64,000 nucleotides of DNA from positions 310,001-374,000 of the forward strand of contig NZ_JAHHZF010000007.1 in NCBI RefSeq assembly GCF_018729455.1. The letters are read 5' to 3'. The stretch is from Prosthecodimorpha staleyi (GTDB lineage Bacteria > Pseudomonadota > Alphaproteobacteria > Rhizobiales > Ancalomicrobiaceae). Positions 41,423 to 50,471 of the stretch are shown here, piece by piece. Position 1 is the first letter of the stretch. Every line of letters begins with the position of its first letter. The translations under genes and the position numbers were made by a program. Under the pieces are notes generated by a model. That model ran no database searches. It saw only the letters and a program-made list of their open reading frames with translations, and was not told where the DNA came from.

Positions 41423-43033
41423 TCACAGGCCGAGCGCGCAGCCGTCCTTGCGCGGGTCGGAGGCCGCGGCCAGAACGCCGCTCACCGGATCGCGCCAGAT
41501 GATCTGGCCGCCGCCGATCATGGTCGGCGACCAGCGCGCGTCATGGCCGCGCGCGCGCAGGGCCTCGATGAGGCCGGCATCCGGTTGCCGCTCGACATTG
41601 AGGACGCCGCGATAGGCGAAGCTGCGCGGCGCATCGAGCGCCTGCTGCACGTCCGTGCCGAGATCGAGAATGTTCGACAGCAGCTCGGCATGGCCGGCCG
41701 CCTGATAGGGGCCGCCCATGACGCCGAACGGCGCGACGCAGGCGCCGTCCTTCATCACCATGCCGGGAATCAGCGTGTGCAGCGGCCGCTTGCCGCCCGC
41801 AATGGCATTGGGATGGCCGGAAACCAGGCTGAACTGGGCGCCGCGGTTGTGGAACAGGACGCCCGTGCGCGGCGCCATGATGCGGCTGCCGAAGGAATGG
41901 AACAGCGAGTTGATGAACGAGATCGCGTTGCCGTCCTCGTCGACCACGCAGGCATAGACGGTGTCGCGCTGGATGACCTCGGGCCACACGATGGGCGCCG
42001 CCGCGCGGCTCATGTCGATGCGCCCGCGGGCGAAGGCGGCCCAGTCCGGCGACAGGAGCTCGCGGACCGGCGTCGCGGCGAAATCCGGATCGCCGAACAG
42101 GTGGTCGCGGTGGTGATAGGCGAGCTTGGCGAGCTCGGCCAGGATGTGGATGCGGTCGGCCTCGCCGATCGCCGGATCGGACAGATCCATCCCGTCGAGC
42201 ACGTTCAGCATCATCAGGGCGGCGAGGCCCTGGCCGCTCGGCGGCAGTTCCAGGATGTCGTAGCCCTTGTAGCGGGTCGAGATCGCGGAGACATAGTCGG
42301 CCCGCGCCGCCGCGAAGTCCTCCAGGCTGTGCAGGCCGCCATGGGCGCGCAGGCACTCGACCATGTCGGCCGCCACCGGCCCGGCATAGAAGCCGTCATG
42401 GCCCTCGCGCGCCAGGATTTCCAGCGTCGCCGCCAGAAGCGGCTGGCGATGCACCGCACCGGACGGGATCGGCCGGCCGTCCGGCAGGAAGACCGAGGCC
42501 GCCATCGGATGGCCGGCCAGGATCGGCGCTTCCATCGACCAGTCGAGGCCGACCACGGGCTGCACGACATAGCCGTCGCGGGCGCAGCGGATCGCCGGCT
42601 CCAACACGGTCGCGAGCGACAGCCGGCCATGATCGGCGAGGAGCCGGCACCATCCCGCCACCGCCCCCGGCACGGTGACCGCATGGGGCGAATCGAGCGC
42701 AAGCTCGGGGATGCCGTGGGCGGCGAACCAGGCCGGATCGGCGGCCTCCGGCGCGCGGCCGGCCCCGCTGAGGCCGATCGGCGCGGCGGCGCCCTTCGGC
42801 ATGTAGAGGGCGAAGCAATCGCCTCCGATGCCGGTCTGATGGGGCTCGACCACGCATTGCACCGCGATCGCCGCGATCGCGGCGTCGACGGCGTTGCCGC
42901 CCCGGCGCAGCATGTCGATGGCGGTCACGCTCGCCAGCGGATGCGACGTGGCCACGGCCGCCCGGGCCGAATACACCATCGAGCGCGTGCGCTGGGTTGG
43001 GTCCGGCTGCTTCCGGCCTTGATGGAATCCCAC
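41423..43033 (-). CDS. Gamma-glutamyltransferase-like Ntn hydrolase, cytoplasmic
   Basis: Up to 536 residues, matching the gamma-glutamyltranspeptidase family: HPLAS near residue 31, EPHQTGIGGDCFALY, PPSGQGL, and the autoprocessing/nucleophile threonine T358 in QRDTVYACVVDEDGNAIS. No signal peptide is present, unlike the periplasmic enzyme of enteric bacteria. The GTG at 43033 and the ATG at 42979 are both possible starts. Located with Dpp-type transport genes and near a gamma-glutamyl-amide synthetase-like gene, it may remove a gamma-glutamyl group from a pathway intermediate. Confidence 0.87.
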   Translation of the reverse strand: MGFHQGRKQPDPTQRTRSMVYSARAAVATSHPLASVTAIDMLRRGGNAVDAAIAAIAVQCVVEPHQTGIGGDCFALYMPKGAAAPIGLSGAGRAPEAADPAWFAAHGIPELALDSPHAVTVPGAVAGWCRLLADHGRLSLATVLEPAIRCARDGYVVQPVVGLDWSMEAPILAGHPMAASVFLPDGRPIPSGAVHRQPLLAATLEILAREGHDGFYAGPVAADMVECLRAHGGLHSLEDFAAARADYVSAISTRYKGYDILELPPSGQGLAALMMLNVLDGMDLSDPAIGEADRIHILAELAKLAYHHRDHLFGDPDFAATPVRELLSPDWAAFARGRIDMSRAAAPIVWPEVIQRDTVYACVVDEDGNAISFINSLFHSFGSRIMAPRTGVLFHNRGAQFSLVSGHPNAIAGGKRPLHTLIPGMVMKDGACVAPFGVMGGPYQAAGHAELLSNILDLGTDVQQALDAPRSFAYRGVLNVERQPDAGLIEALRARGHDARWSPTMIGGGQIIWRDPVSGVLAAASDPRKDGCALGL

Positions 43034-43152
43034 GATCCGTCTGTCCCCGCCTTGCGGCCCGCCGTCGCTCAGTGCCCGGCCGGCTCGAATTCCTCGGATA
43101 TTCCGCCCGTCCCGCGACCGGCCTTGCGACGCGGCCGGGACGGTGACGGCGT
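43034..43152. terminator. GC-rich hairpin region after the Dpp operon
   Basis: On the minus strand this 119-base gap follows the last Dpp ATPase. It holds an imperfect hairpin with one arm GGCCGGGACGG (43131-43141) and a bulged complementary arm near 43108-43125. It may reduce read-through into the gamma-glutamyltransferase gene. No T-tract is seen, so the call is weak. Confidence 0.25.
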
Positions 43153-43901
<749 letters not shown>

Positions 43902-43905
<4 letters not shown>

Positions 43906-44729
43906 GCCAGCCACGCCGGATCGCGGACCATCACGGGCAGGCGCGGCCGCGGGTGGGTCAGGCTGGGCATGCAGTCGAGCAGGGCGCGCGTATAGGGATG
44001 CTGCGCTCTCGCGAGTTCGCTTGCGGCCAGCTCCTCGACCACCCGGCCGGCATACATGACGGCGACGCGGTCGCAGAAATGTCCAACCAGCGGCAGGTCG
44101 TGGCTGATCAGCATCAGCCCCATGTTGCGGCGTGACACCAGGTCTTCCATCAGCTTGAGAATCTCCGCCTGCACGGAGGCGTCGAGCGCCGAGGTCGGCT
44201 CGTCGGCGATCAGCAGTTCCGGGTCCGGCGCCAGCATCATGGCGATCATCACGCGCTGGCCCATGCCGCCGGACAGTTCGTGCGGATAGGCGTCGGCGAC
44301 GCGCCGCGGATCGCGGATCTGTACCTGCGCCAGGAGGTCGATCGCCGCCTCCCGGGCCTCGCGCCGCGAGCCCTTGCGGCGGTTGCGCCAGGCCTCGGCG
44401 ATCTGGGCGCCGGCGGTCATGATCGGATTGAGCGAGAATTTCGGGTCCTGCAGGATCAGGCCGGCGCGCCGGCCGCGGATCTGCCCCATCTGCTTCTCGC
44501 TCGCCGCGAGCACGTCGATGCCGTCGAAGCGCAGGGCCTTCGCGGTCGCTTCCGCGGCCGGCGGCAGCAGGCGCAGCAGCGCCCGCGCGGTCAGCGACTT
44601 GCCGCTGCCGCTTTCGCCGACGATGCCGAGCTTCTCGGTGCCGAGCGTCATCGAGACATCGCGGACCGCGACATGGCGGCCCTGCCGGGCCGGGAAGGAG
44701 ACGGTCAGTCCGGAAATCTCCACCAGCAT
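43902..44729 (-). CDS. Peptide/opine-type ABC ATP-binding protein, DppD/OppD
   Basis: 275 aa: Walker A GESGSGKSL, Q-loop LILQDPKFSLNP, signature LSGGMGQRVMIAMML, Walker [13 protein letters not shown], switch His in LISHDLPLV. The C-terminus has HPYTRALLDCMPSL, the start of the oligopeptide-ABC C-terminal domain. The ATG at 44729 is eleven bases after the permease stop. Confidence 0.92.
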
Positions 44730-44740
44730 CGCAGCCTCCC

Positions 44741-45646
44741 TCAGCCCTGCTTGGGATCGAGCGCGTCGCGCAGCCCGTCGCCCATCATGTTGAAGGCGAG
44801 CGAGGCGACCAGGATGGCGATGCCGGGGATCAGCGGCACCCACCACTGGTCGAGCAGGAAGCGCCGGGCGGTGGCGATCATGGTGCCCCATTCCGGCGAC
44901 GGCGCCTGCGCGCCCATGCCGAGGAAACCGAGGCTGGCGGCGAAGATGATGATCGAGCTCATGTCCAGAGTGACGCGCACGATCAGCGAGCCGAGGCACA
45001 GCGGCATGATATGGCGCAGGATGATCCGACCCGGCGAGGCCCCGGCCATGCGCACGGCGGCGATATAGTCGGCATCGCGGATGGTCATGGTCTCGGCGCG
45101 CGCCAGCCGAGCATAGGGCGGCCAGGTGGTCAGCGCGATGGCGATCACCGCGCTGGTCATGCCGGGCTTGATCGCCGCCACGAAGGCCAGCGCGAGGATG
45201 AGCCGCGGAAAGGCCAGGAACACGTCGGTCACGCGCATCAGGACGACATCGGCGATGCCGCGGGTGTAGCCGGCGATGCAGCCGATCGCGAGACCGACCG
45301 GCGCCACCAGGGCGACCACCGCCAGAACCATGCCGAGCGTGACGCGCGCGCCGTAGAGGAGGCGGGAATAGACGTCGCGGCCGAGTTCGTCGGTCCCGAG
45401 CCAGTGCGCGTTCGACGGCGGAAGCAGCCGCTGGCCGAGATTCTGCGCGATGGGATCGTGGGTGGCCAGCAGCGGCGCGAAGACCGCACACAGGAGCAGC
45501 GCGACCACGGTGGCGAAGCCGACGAGGGCCGGCCGGTTGGCCTGGAAGTCGCGCCACAGGCGATAGCGGCGCCCCCAGGCGGCCTGCGCCCGCGATTGCG
45601 GGCTGTCGGTCAGCAGCCAGGCGCGATCGAGGAGACGGGCGGTCAT
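44741..45646 (-). CDS. Peptide/opine-type ABC permease, DppC/OppC
   Basis: 301 aa. It has a cytoplasmic N-terminus, a first helix at VGFATVVALLLCAVFAPLLA, the family block HWLGTDELGRDVYSRLLYGARVTL, and an EAA loop around YIAAVRMAGASPGRIILRHIMP. The start is the ATG at 45646, overlapping the DppB stop by four bases. Confidence 0.93.
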   Translation of the reverse strand: MTARLLDRAWLLTDSPQSRAQAAWGRRYRLWRDFQANRPALVGFATVVALLLCAVFAPLLATHDPIAQNLGQRLLPPSNAHWLGTDELGRDVYSRLLYGARVTLGMVLAVVALVAPVGLAIGCIAGYTRGIADVVLMRVTDVFLAFPRLILALAFVAAIKPGMTSAVIAIALTTWPPYARLARAETMTIRDADYIAAVRMAGASPGRIILRHIMPLCLGSLIVRVTLDMSSIIIFAASLGFLGMGAQAPSPEWGTMIATARRFLLDQWWVPLIPGIAILVASLAFNMMGDGLRDALDPKQG

Positions 45647-46668
45647 ACGCGCGGATCCAGAATACGATAGGCGGCGTCGGCGAGCAGGTTCAGCAGCATG
45701 TAGACGAAGCCGACCAGGAGGGTGGCGCCGATCACGGCGTTCATGTCCGCATTGAGCAGCGACACCGTCAGATACTGGCCGATGCCCGGCCAACTGAAGA
45801 TCATCTCGGTCACCACGGCGCCCTCCAGCAGGCCGGCATAAGTCAGCGCCAGCACGGTGACGAGGCGCACCGCGATGTTGCCGAAGGCGTGGCGCCAGAT
45901 GACCCGCGCCGGCGACAGGCCCTTGGCGCGGGCGGTGATGACATACTCCCCGGCCAGCGCGTCGATCATGAAGGCCCGGGTCATGCGCGAGATATAGGCC
46001 ATCGAGAAATAGGCGAGCACGCCGGCCGGCAGCATCAGATGCGCGACGGCGTCCCAGAACACCTCGGTATCGCCCGCGATCAGCGCATCCACGGTCAGGA
46101 AGCCGGTCACGGTCGGGGTCAGCCCGACATAGCCGACGCCGACGCGTCCCGTGCCGGGCGCCCAGCCGAGCCAGGCGTAGAAAACCAGGAGCGCGCCCAG
46201 CCCCAAGACCGGGATCGGGATGGAGTGGCCGACCAGGGAGAAGACCCGCACGAACTGGTCGAGAGCGCTGTTGCGGCGCACCGCCGAGAGCACGCCAAGC
46301 GGGATGCCGGCGACGGTGGCGAAGATCATCGCCACCGTGCCGAGTTCCACCGTTGCCGGGAAGTAGAGCCGGATGTCGTCGACGACGCGGTTGGTCGTCA
46401 TCACCGACCGGCCGAGATCGCCCTGCAGCAGGGCCTTGAGATAGATCCAGAACTGGACCGGCAGCGGCTTGTCCAGTCCGAGTTCCATGCGCAGCTTGTT
46501 GACCAGTTCCGGGCGGGCGTGATCGCCGAGGATGGTCAGCACCGGATCGATCGGGATGACCCGGCCGATGAAGAACGTGACCAGCACCAGGCCGAACATG
46601 GTGATCGCCAGGCTGGAGACGGTCGTCCCCAACCGGATCAGCCTCTGCACGATCGGATGCCGGGCCAC
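45643..46668 (-). CDS. Peptide/opine-type ABC permease, DppB/OppB
   Basis: 341 aa with six helices; LGLDKPLPVQFWIYLKALLQGDLGRS is the typical periplasmic signature and the EAA loop is YVITARAKGLSPARVIWRHAF. The GTG at 46668 is chosen because GAGGGG lies seven bases upstream; the frame is open to 46701. It follows the binding protein by ten bases. Confidence 0.92.
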   Translation of the reverse strand: MARHPIVQRLIRLGTTVSSLAITMFGLVLVTFFIGRVIPIDPVLTILGDHARPELVNKLRMELGLDKPLPVQFWIYLKALLQGDLGRSVMTTNRVVDDIRLYFPATVELGTVAMIFATVAGIPLGVLSAVRRNSALDQFVRVFSLVGHSIPIPVLGLGALLVFYAWLGWAPGTGRVGVGYVGLTPTVTGFLTVDALIAGDTEVFWDAVAHLMLPAGVLAYFSMAYISRMTRAFMIDALAGEYVITARAKGLSPARVIWRHAFGNIAVRLVTVLALTYAGLLEGAVVTEMIFSWPGIGQYLTVSLLNADMNAVIGATLLVGFVYMLLNLLADAAYRILDPRV

Positions 46669-46678
46669 GTCGTTCCCC

Positions 46679-48286
46679 TCACGCCTTGCGGACGTCGGCA
46701 TACTGGGTGAAGCCGGTCTGCGGGCCGATCACGAAGCCGGAGACGCCCTTGCCCATCACCGCCGAGGCGATCTTCTGCAGCATCATGGCGAAGGGCGCAC
46801 GCTCGGCGAATTTCAACTGCATCTCGCGATACATCGCCATGCGCTTGTCGTTGTCGAGCTCCTTGCTCGCGGCCAGCGACATATCGTTCAGCTCCTTGTC
46901 GACGAAATGGTTGCGCCAGGCCAGCAGCTTCAGCTTGCCGTCTTCGCCGTCGTCCGGATTCTCGCAGAAGGCCTGGCTGTTGGAATAGGGGTCGAAATAG
47001 TCGGTGCCCCAGGCCAGAAGCGCCAGCTGGTGGCCGCGCTTGCGGGTCTTCGTCATGACCTGACGCATCTCGCCGGAAACCAGGGTGACCTTGATGCCGA
47101 TCTGCGCGAGATCGGCCTGCACGGCCTGGCCGATATCGGCATAAGGCGCCGACGAGGGCACGTCCAGGGTCACCTCGAAACCGTTGGGGAAGCCTGCCTC
47201 GGCCAGCAGCTGCTTGGCCTTGGCGACATCCTTCTTGTAGAGGCGGTCCGTCAACCCACCCGGCAGGCCCGGCGGCAGGAAGCCCTGCGCGACCGAATAC
47301 ATGTTCGGCGTGATGTTGGTGGCGATGCCGTCATAGTCGAGCGCCCACTTGATCGCCTGCTGCACCGGCAGCTTCTGCAATTCCGGCACCGCCTGATTCA
47401 TGGCCAGATAGACCGACACCGCCTGGCCCGACGAGACGACCTTGAAGTCCTTCTCCGCATAGGCCTTCTTCAAGAGGTCGGGGGTCAGGTTGCGGGCGAT
47501 GTCGGCATCGCCCTTCTGCAGCATCAGAAGCTGGGCCGACGGATCCGGCACATGGCGGATGAAGATGCGGCGCGGCTGGTCCGGCTTGCCGGAATGCGGA
47601 TTGGCATCGAGCGTGACGTGGTCGCTGGCGACCCACTCGACCATCTGGTAGCCGCCCGCGCCGGCGGAATGCAGTTTCAGCCAGCCGTTGCCGAAGTCGC
47701 CGTTGACCTCGTGGGCCAGCGCCGTCGCCTTCTCGACGATGCCGCCGATCGGCGCGGTCAGGCAGAACAGGAGGAAGCTCGGCGCGACCGGGGCCGGCAG
47801 TTTCATGACCAGGGTCTCAGCGTCGACCGCCTTGATCAGGTCGTCGACATTGTCCTTGGTGTAGCCGAACTGCGAAAGGATGAAGGCCGGCTGCTTGTTC
47901 AGCTTGATGGCGCGCTGGAACGAGAAGGCGGCGTCTTCCGCGGTCACGACCTTGCCGGACGGGAATTTGGCATCCTTCTTCAGCTTGAAGGTGAAGGCGG
48001 TACCGTCCTTGCTGACCGTCCAGGACTCGGCGAGATCGCCGACCACCTTGGTGTTGTCGGCCGCATCGGGCGAGATCAGGCCGCGATAAAGGTTCGGCAC
48101 CACCTCGAGATTGGTGATGTCGTAGGCCTCGGCGGGGTCGAAGCCGCTGACGAGATCGTCGATCTGCTTGGCCATCACGATCACGCCCTTCGGCGTGGCC
48201 GCCCTGACCTCTCCCGCCCTGAAGACTCCCGAGGCGAGGATCGGGCTGGCAGCAGTCAATGTGAGCAGTGTACGGCGCGTCAGCAT
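46679..48286 (-). CDS. ABC substrate-binding protein, family 5 (peptide/opine/nickel type)
   Basis: 535-residue periplasmic binding protein with a signal carrying twin arginines (LTRRTLLTLTAASPILASG, cleavage near VRAA). Family marks include NLYRGLISPDAADNTKVVGDLAESWTVSKDGTAFTFKLKKDAKF and VQQAIKWALDYDGI. These proteins bind oligopeptides, opines or modified amino acids. It is the first gene of the operon through 43153, with regulatory palindromes upstream. The ligand may be the amine or amino-acid degraded by the enzymes on both sides. Confidence 0.92.
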   Translation of the reverse strand: MLTRRTLLTLTAASPILASGVFRAGEVRAATPKGVIVMAKQIDDLVSGFDPAEAYDITNLEVVPNLYRGLISPDAADNTKVVGDLAESWTVSKDGTAFTFKLKKDAKFPSGKVVTAEDAAFSFQRAIKLNKQPAFILSQFGYTKDNVDDLIKAVDAETLVMKLPAPVAPSFLLFCLTAPIGGIVEKATALAHEVNGDFGNGWLKLHSAGAGGYQMVEWVASDHVTLDANPHSGKPDQPRRIFIRHVPDPSAQLLMLQKGDADIARNLTPDLLKKAYAEKDFKVVSSGQAVSVYLAMNQAVPELQKLPVQQAIKWALDYDGIATNITPNMYSVAQGFLPPGLPGGLTDRLYKKDVAKAKQLLAEAGFPNGFEVTLDVPSSAPYADIGQAVQADLAQIGIKVTLVSGEMRQVMTKTRKRGHQLALLAWGTDYFDPYSNSQAFCENPDDGEDGKLKLLAWRNHFVDKELNDMSLAASKELDNDKRMAMYREMQLKFAERAPFAMMLQKIASAVMGKGVSGFVIGPQTGFTQYADVRKA

Positions 48287-48321
48287 GTCGGTGCTCCCGT
48301 CTCTGGTTGAGGGAATTCAAG

Positions 48322-48341
48322 CACGTCGGACTGCCGACGTG
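48322..48341. promoter_or_regulatory. Palindrome CACGTCGG-ACTG-CCGACGTG before the Dpp operon
   Basis: Two perfect 8-bp inverted arms with a four-base spacer, centred 45 bases before the binding-protein start. It lies between the probable promoter and the start codon, so it could be a repressor site or form a hairpin at the 5' end of the mRNA. Its sequence is unrelated to the GAACA-N2-TGTTC sites, so a second regulator is implied. Confidence 0.45.
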
Positions 48342-48372
48342 AAGGCTCGTGCTGGCTATAATTTATGAGATG

Positions 48373-48386
48373 CGAACTTTTGTTTG
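48373..48386. promoter_or_regulatory. Candidate IclR-type site, Dpp operon
   Basis: CGAACTTTTGTTTG matches the element [CT]GAACA-N2-TGTTCG found upstream of the aldehyde dehydrogenase and Rieske genes at most positions, and it is part of TGCGAAC, which recurs at 57629 and 57648. It lies 87 bases before the binding-protein ATG, upstream of the AT-rich box. Confidence 0.4.
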
Positions 48387-48572
48387 ATTACGCGATGGGC
48401 AGACTACCGCCTTTTTGGCCGGTCGGAACCGGCGTCTTCCCGATCCGGCCGCGGCCATTCTGCGACGCGGCGGGGCTGTCGCGCCGCTCCCGAAACCTGC
48501 CGGGCCGGAGCAGCGACGGACAACCATTGGACGGCGGCCGTTGTTTTCGCCCGCCGCCGAACGAAACGGCCG

Positions 48573-49934
48573 TCAAGCGAGCCCGACATCGGCGGCGAAA
48601 CGCAGGATGGCGCGCTCCAGGCCGGTGATGATCATCTCCACCTCGGCGCGGCCGGCAGTCAGCGGAGGCCCGAATTCGACGACCTGATAGGTGCGCACAA
48701 GGACGCCCTCGTCGCGCATATAGTTCGTCATGCGAACGGACATCTGGTCCTGCGGACGGAACGGCTCGCGCGTTTGCTTGTCCCGCACCAGTTCGATACA
48801 GGCGAGCAGGCCGCGCCCGCGCACGTCGCCGACCAGCGGCAGCCGGCGCAGCGAGTCGAGCCCGTCGAGCAGGTACCGGCCCATCTCGCGCGAGTTCTCG
48901 ACCAGCCCTTCCCGCTGCACGATCTCGATATTCTTCAGCGCCGCCGCCGCCGCGACGGCATGCCCGCCGAAGCTCAGGACATGGTTGAGTCCGGCCTCGC
49001 GGCCGCTCGCCGCCTCGAAACGGGCCGACACGCGCTTGCTGGCGATGGCCGCGCCCATCGGCACGTAGCCGCTGGTCAGGCCTTTGGCGACCGTCATGAT
49101 GTCCGGCACCACGCCCCACTGCTGACAGGCGAACATGCTGCCGGTCCGGCCGAAGCCGTCGATGACCTCGTCGATGATCAGCAGCACGCCGTATTTGTCG
49201 GCGATCTCGCGCAGCATCGGCAGATAGTCGTCCGGCGCCGGATAGATGCTGGCGGCGGCCGGCACCGGCTCGGCGATGATGGCGGCCACGGTTTCGGGGC
49301 CTTCGTGCAGGATCGCCTTCTCGATCATGCTGGCGCAGAGCGTGCGGCAGCCCGGCCGCGACAGACCGTATTCGCAGCGATAGCAGTTGTTGTGCGGGAC
49401 ATGCACGCAACCGGGCACGAGCGGCCCGAAGATCTTGTTGTTGAAGTCGTGGCTCGCCCCGCTGATGCTCATCGCATACTGGGTCGAGCCATGGTACGAG
49501 CCGCGCCGGCTGATCACCTTGGTGCGCTTCTGGTCGCCGCCGAGCCAATGGTATTGCTTCGCGATCTTGATCGCCGTCTCGACCGCCTCGGAACCGCCGG
49601 AGGTGAAGAACACCCGCTCGAGGTCACCCGGCGCCAGGTCGGCGACCACGCCGGCCAGCTTCACGGTCGCGGGCGCGACGAAATTGTAGGGCGACACATA
49701 GGCCAGTTCGCGGGCCTGCGCGGCCATGGCGTCGGCGATCTCGGCCCGCCCATGGCCGACATTGGTGACGAACGCCCCGCCGGACAGGCCGTCCAGATAG
49801 CGGCGCCCGTCCTCGTCGATCAGGTAGCAGCCCTCGCCCTTGCTGAAGACGGTCAGGCCGCCTTCGGCACGCAGGGCCTGCGGGCTGGTCGCATGAAACC
49901 AGACATGCTTGAGGGCCTCGGCGGCTACGGTCAT
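48573..49934 (-). CDS. Class III (omega-type) pyridoxal-phosphate aminotransferase
   Basis: 453-residue fold-type I PLP enzyme. It transfers an amino group between an omega-amine or amino acid and a keto acid, typically pyruvate. FFTSGGSEAVETAIKIAKQYH (PLP phosphate loop), the LLIIDEVIDGFGRTG block and the Schiff-base lysine K284 in MTVAKGLTSGYVP are visible. The start is the ATG at 49934. It lies 13 bases after soxG, and so is the last gene of the leftward sox operon, using an amine released or formed there. Confidence 0.92.
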   Translation of the reverse strand: MTVAAEALKHVWFHATSPQALRAEGGLTVFSKGEGCYLIDEDGRRYLDGLSGGAFVTNVGHGRAEIADAMAAQARELAYVSPYNFVAPATVKLAGVVADLAPGDLERVFFTSGGSEAVETAIKIAKQYHWLGGDQKRTKVISRRGSYHGSTQYAMSISGASHDFNNKIFGPLVPGCVHVPHNNCYRCEYGLSRPGCRTLCASMIEKAILHEGPETVAAIIAEPVPAAASIYPAPDDYLPMLREIADKYGVLLIIDEVIDGFGRTGSMFACQQWGVVPDIMTVAKGLTSGYVPMGAAIASKRVSARFEAASGREAGLNHVLSFGGHAVAAAAALKNIEIVQREGLVENSREMGRYLLDGLDSLRRLPLVGDVRGRGLLACIELVRDKQTREPFRPQDQMSVRMTNYMRDEGVLVRTYQVVEFGPPLTAGRAEVEMIITGLERAILRFAADVGLA

Positions 49935-49946
49935 CGATGCACTCCC

Positions 49947-50471
49947 TTATGAGCGGTGTTCCAGACAGTCGGTCGATTTTGAAGCAGCGGGCGACCGGAC
50001 GGCGGCCGCCGCGATCTCCAGCCAGCCGGCCAGCCAGTCGGCATAGCTGGTCGCGACGAACAGCGTGTAGGCCTCGGCGCCGTCGGCGAACAGCAGAACC
50101 GGGACGCGCGCGCACAGCGTCGCCGCGGCATCGCCGACCGCGAAATGGCGCGGATCGAGATCGAGCTCGATGCCCCGCTCCAGGAGCGCGCGCGCGCTCG
50201 TGCCTTCGATCGTAAAGGGCTGCCAGGCGTGACCGACCGCGACCGACCGACCGCCGGCCTCGGCGATGGCGGCGCCGGCACCGGCCTCGGACCAGGATGC
50301 CCGGTCGGCGACCCGGACAACGCGCCGCTCCGGCGACAGCGTCAGCACCGTCGTGCCGCCCGCCAGGGCGCCGACGACAGCCGACAGGGGACCGGCCCAA
50401 GCGCGATCGCTGCCGATCACCTCGACGAGCGGGGCCGGCGGCTGGCGTGTGATGCGGCAGGGATCAGGCAC
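49947..50471 (-). CDS. soxG: Sarcosine oxidase gamma-subunit-like protein
   Basis: 174-residue SoxG-type subunit recognised by WQPFTIEGTSARALLERGIELDLDPRHFAVGDAAATLCARVPVLLF and the YADWLAGWLEIAA ending. The gamma subunit is structural in the heterotetramer and shows distant kinship to GcvT/YgfZ folds. The start at 50471 overlaps soxA by eight bases. It is the weakest-conserved of the four subunits, but the order B-D-A-G supports the call. Confidence 0.87.
   Translation of the reverse strand: MPDPCRITRQPPAPLVEVIGSDRAWAGPLSAVVGALAGGTTVLTLSPERRVVRVADRASWSEAGAGAAIAEAGGRSVAVGHAWQPFTIEGTSARALLERGIELDLDPRHFAVGDAAATLCARVPVLLFADGAEAYTLFVATSYADWLAGWLEIAAAAVRSPAASKSTDCLEHRS

Larger units (their letters stand above)
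48287..48572. other. Regulatory gap between the Dpp-type operon and the aminotransferase gene
   Basis: Both flanking genes are on the minus strand. The left 100 bases hold the Dpp operon's control region: an AT-rich box around 48354-48366 (ATAATTTA), a 20-bp palindrome at 48322 and a GAACA-N2-TGTTC-like site at 48373. The rest, up to the aminotransferase stop, is GC-rich without recognisable features. Confidence 0.45.
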
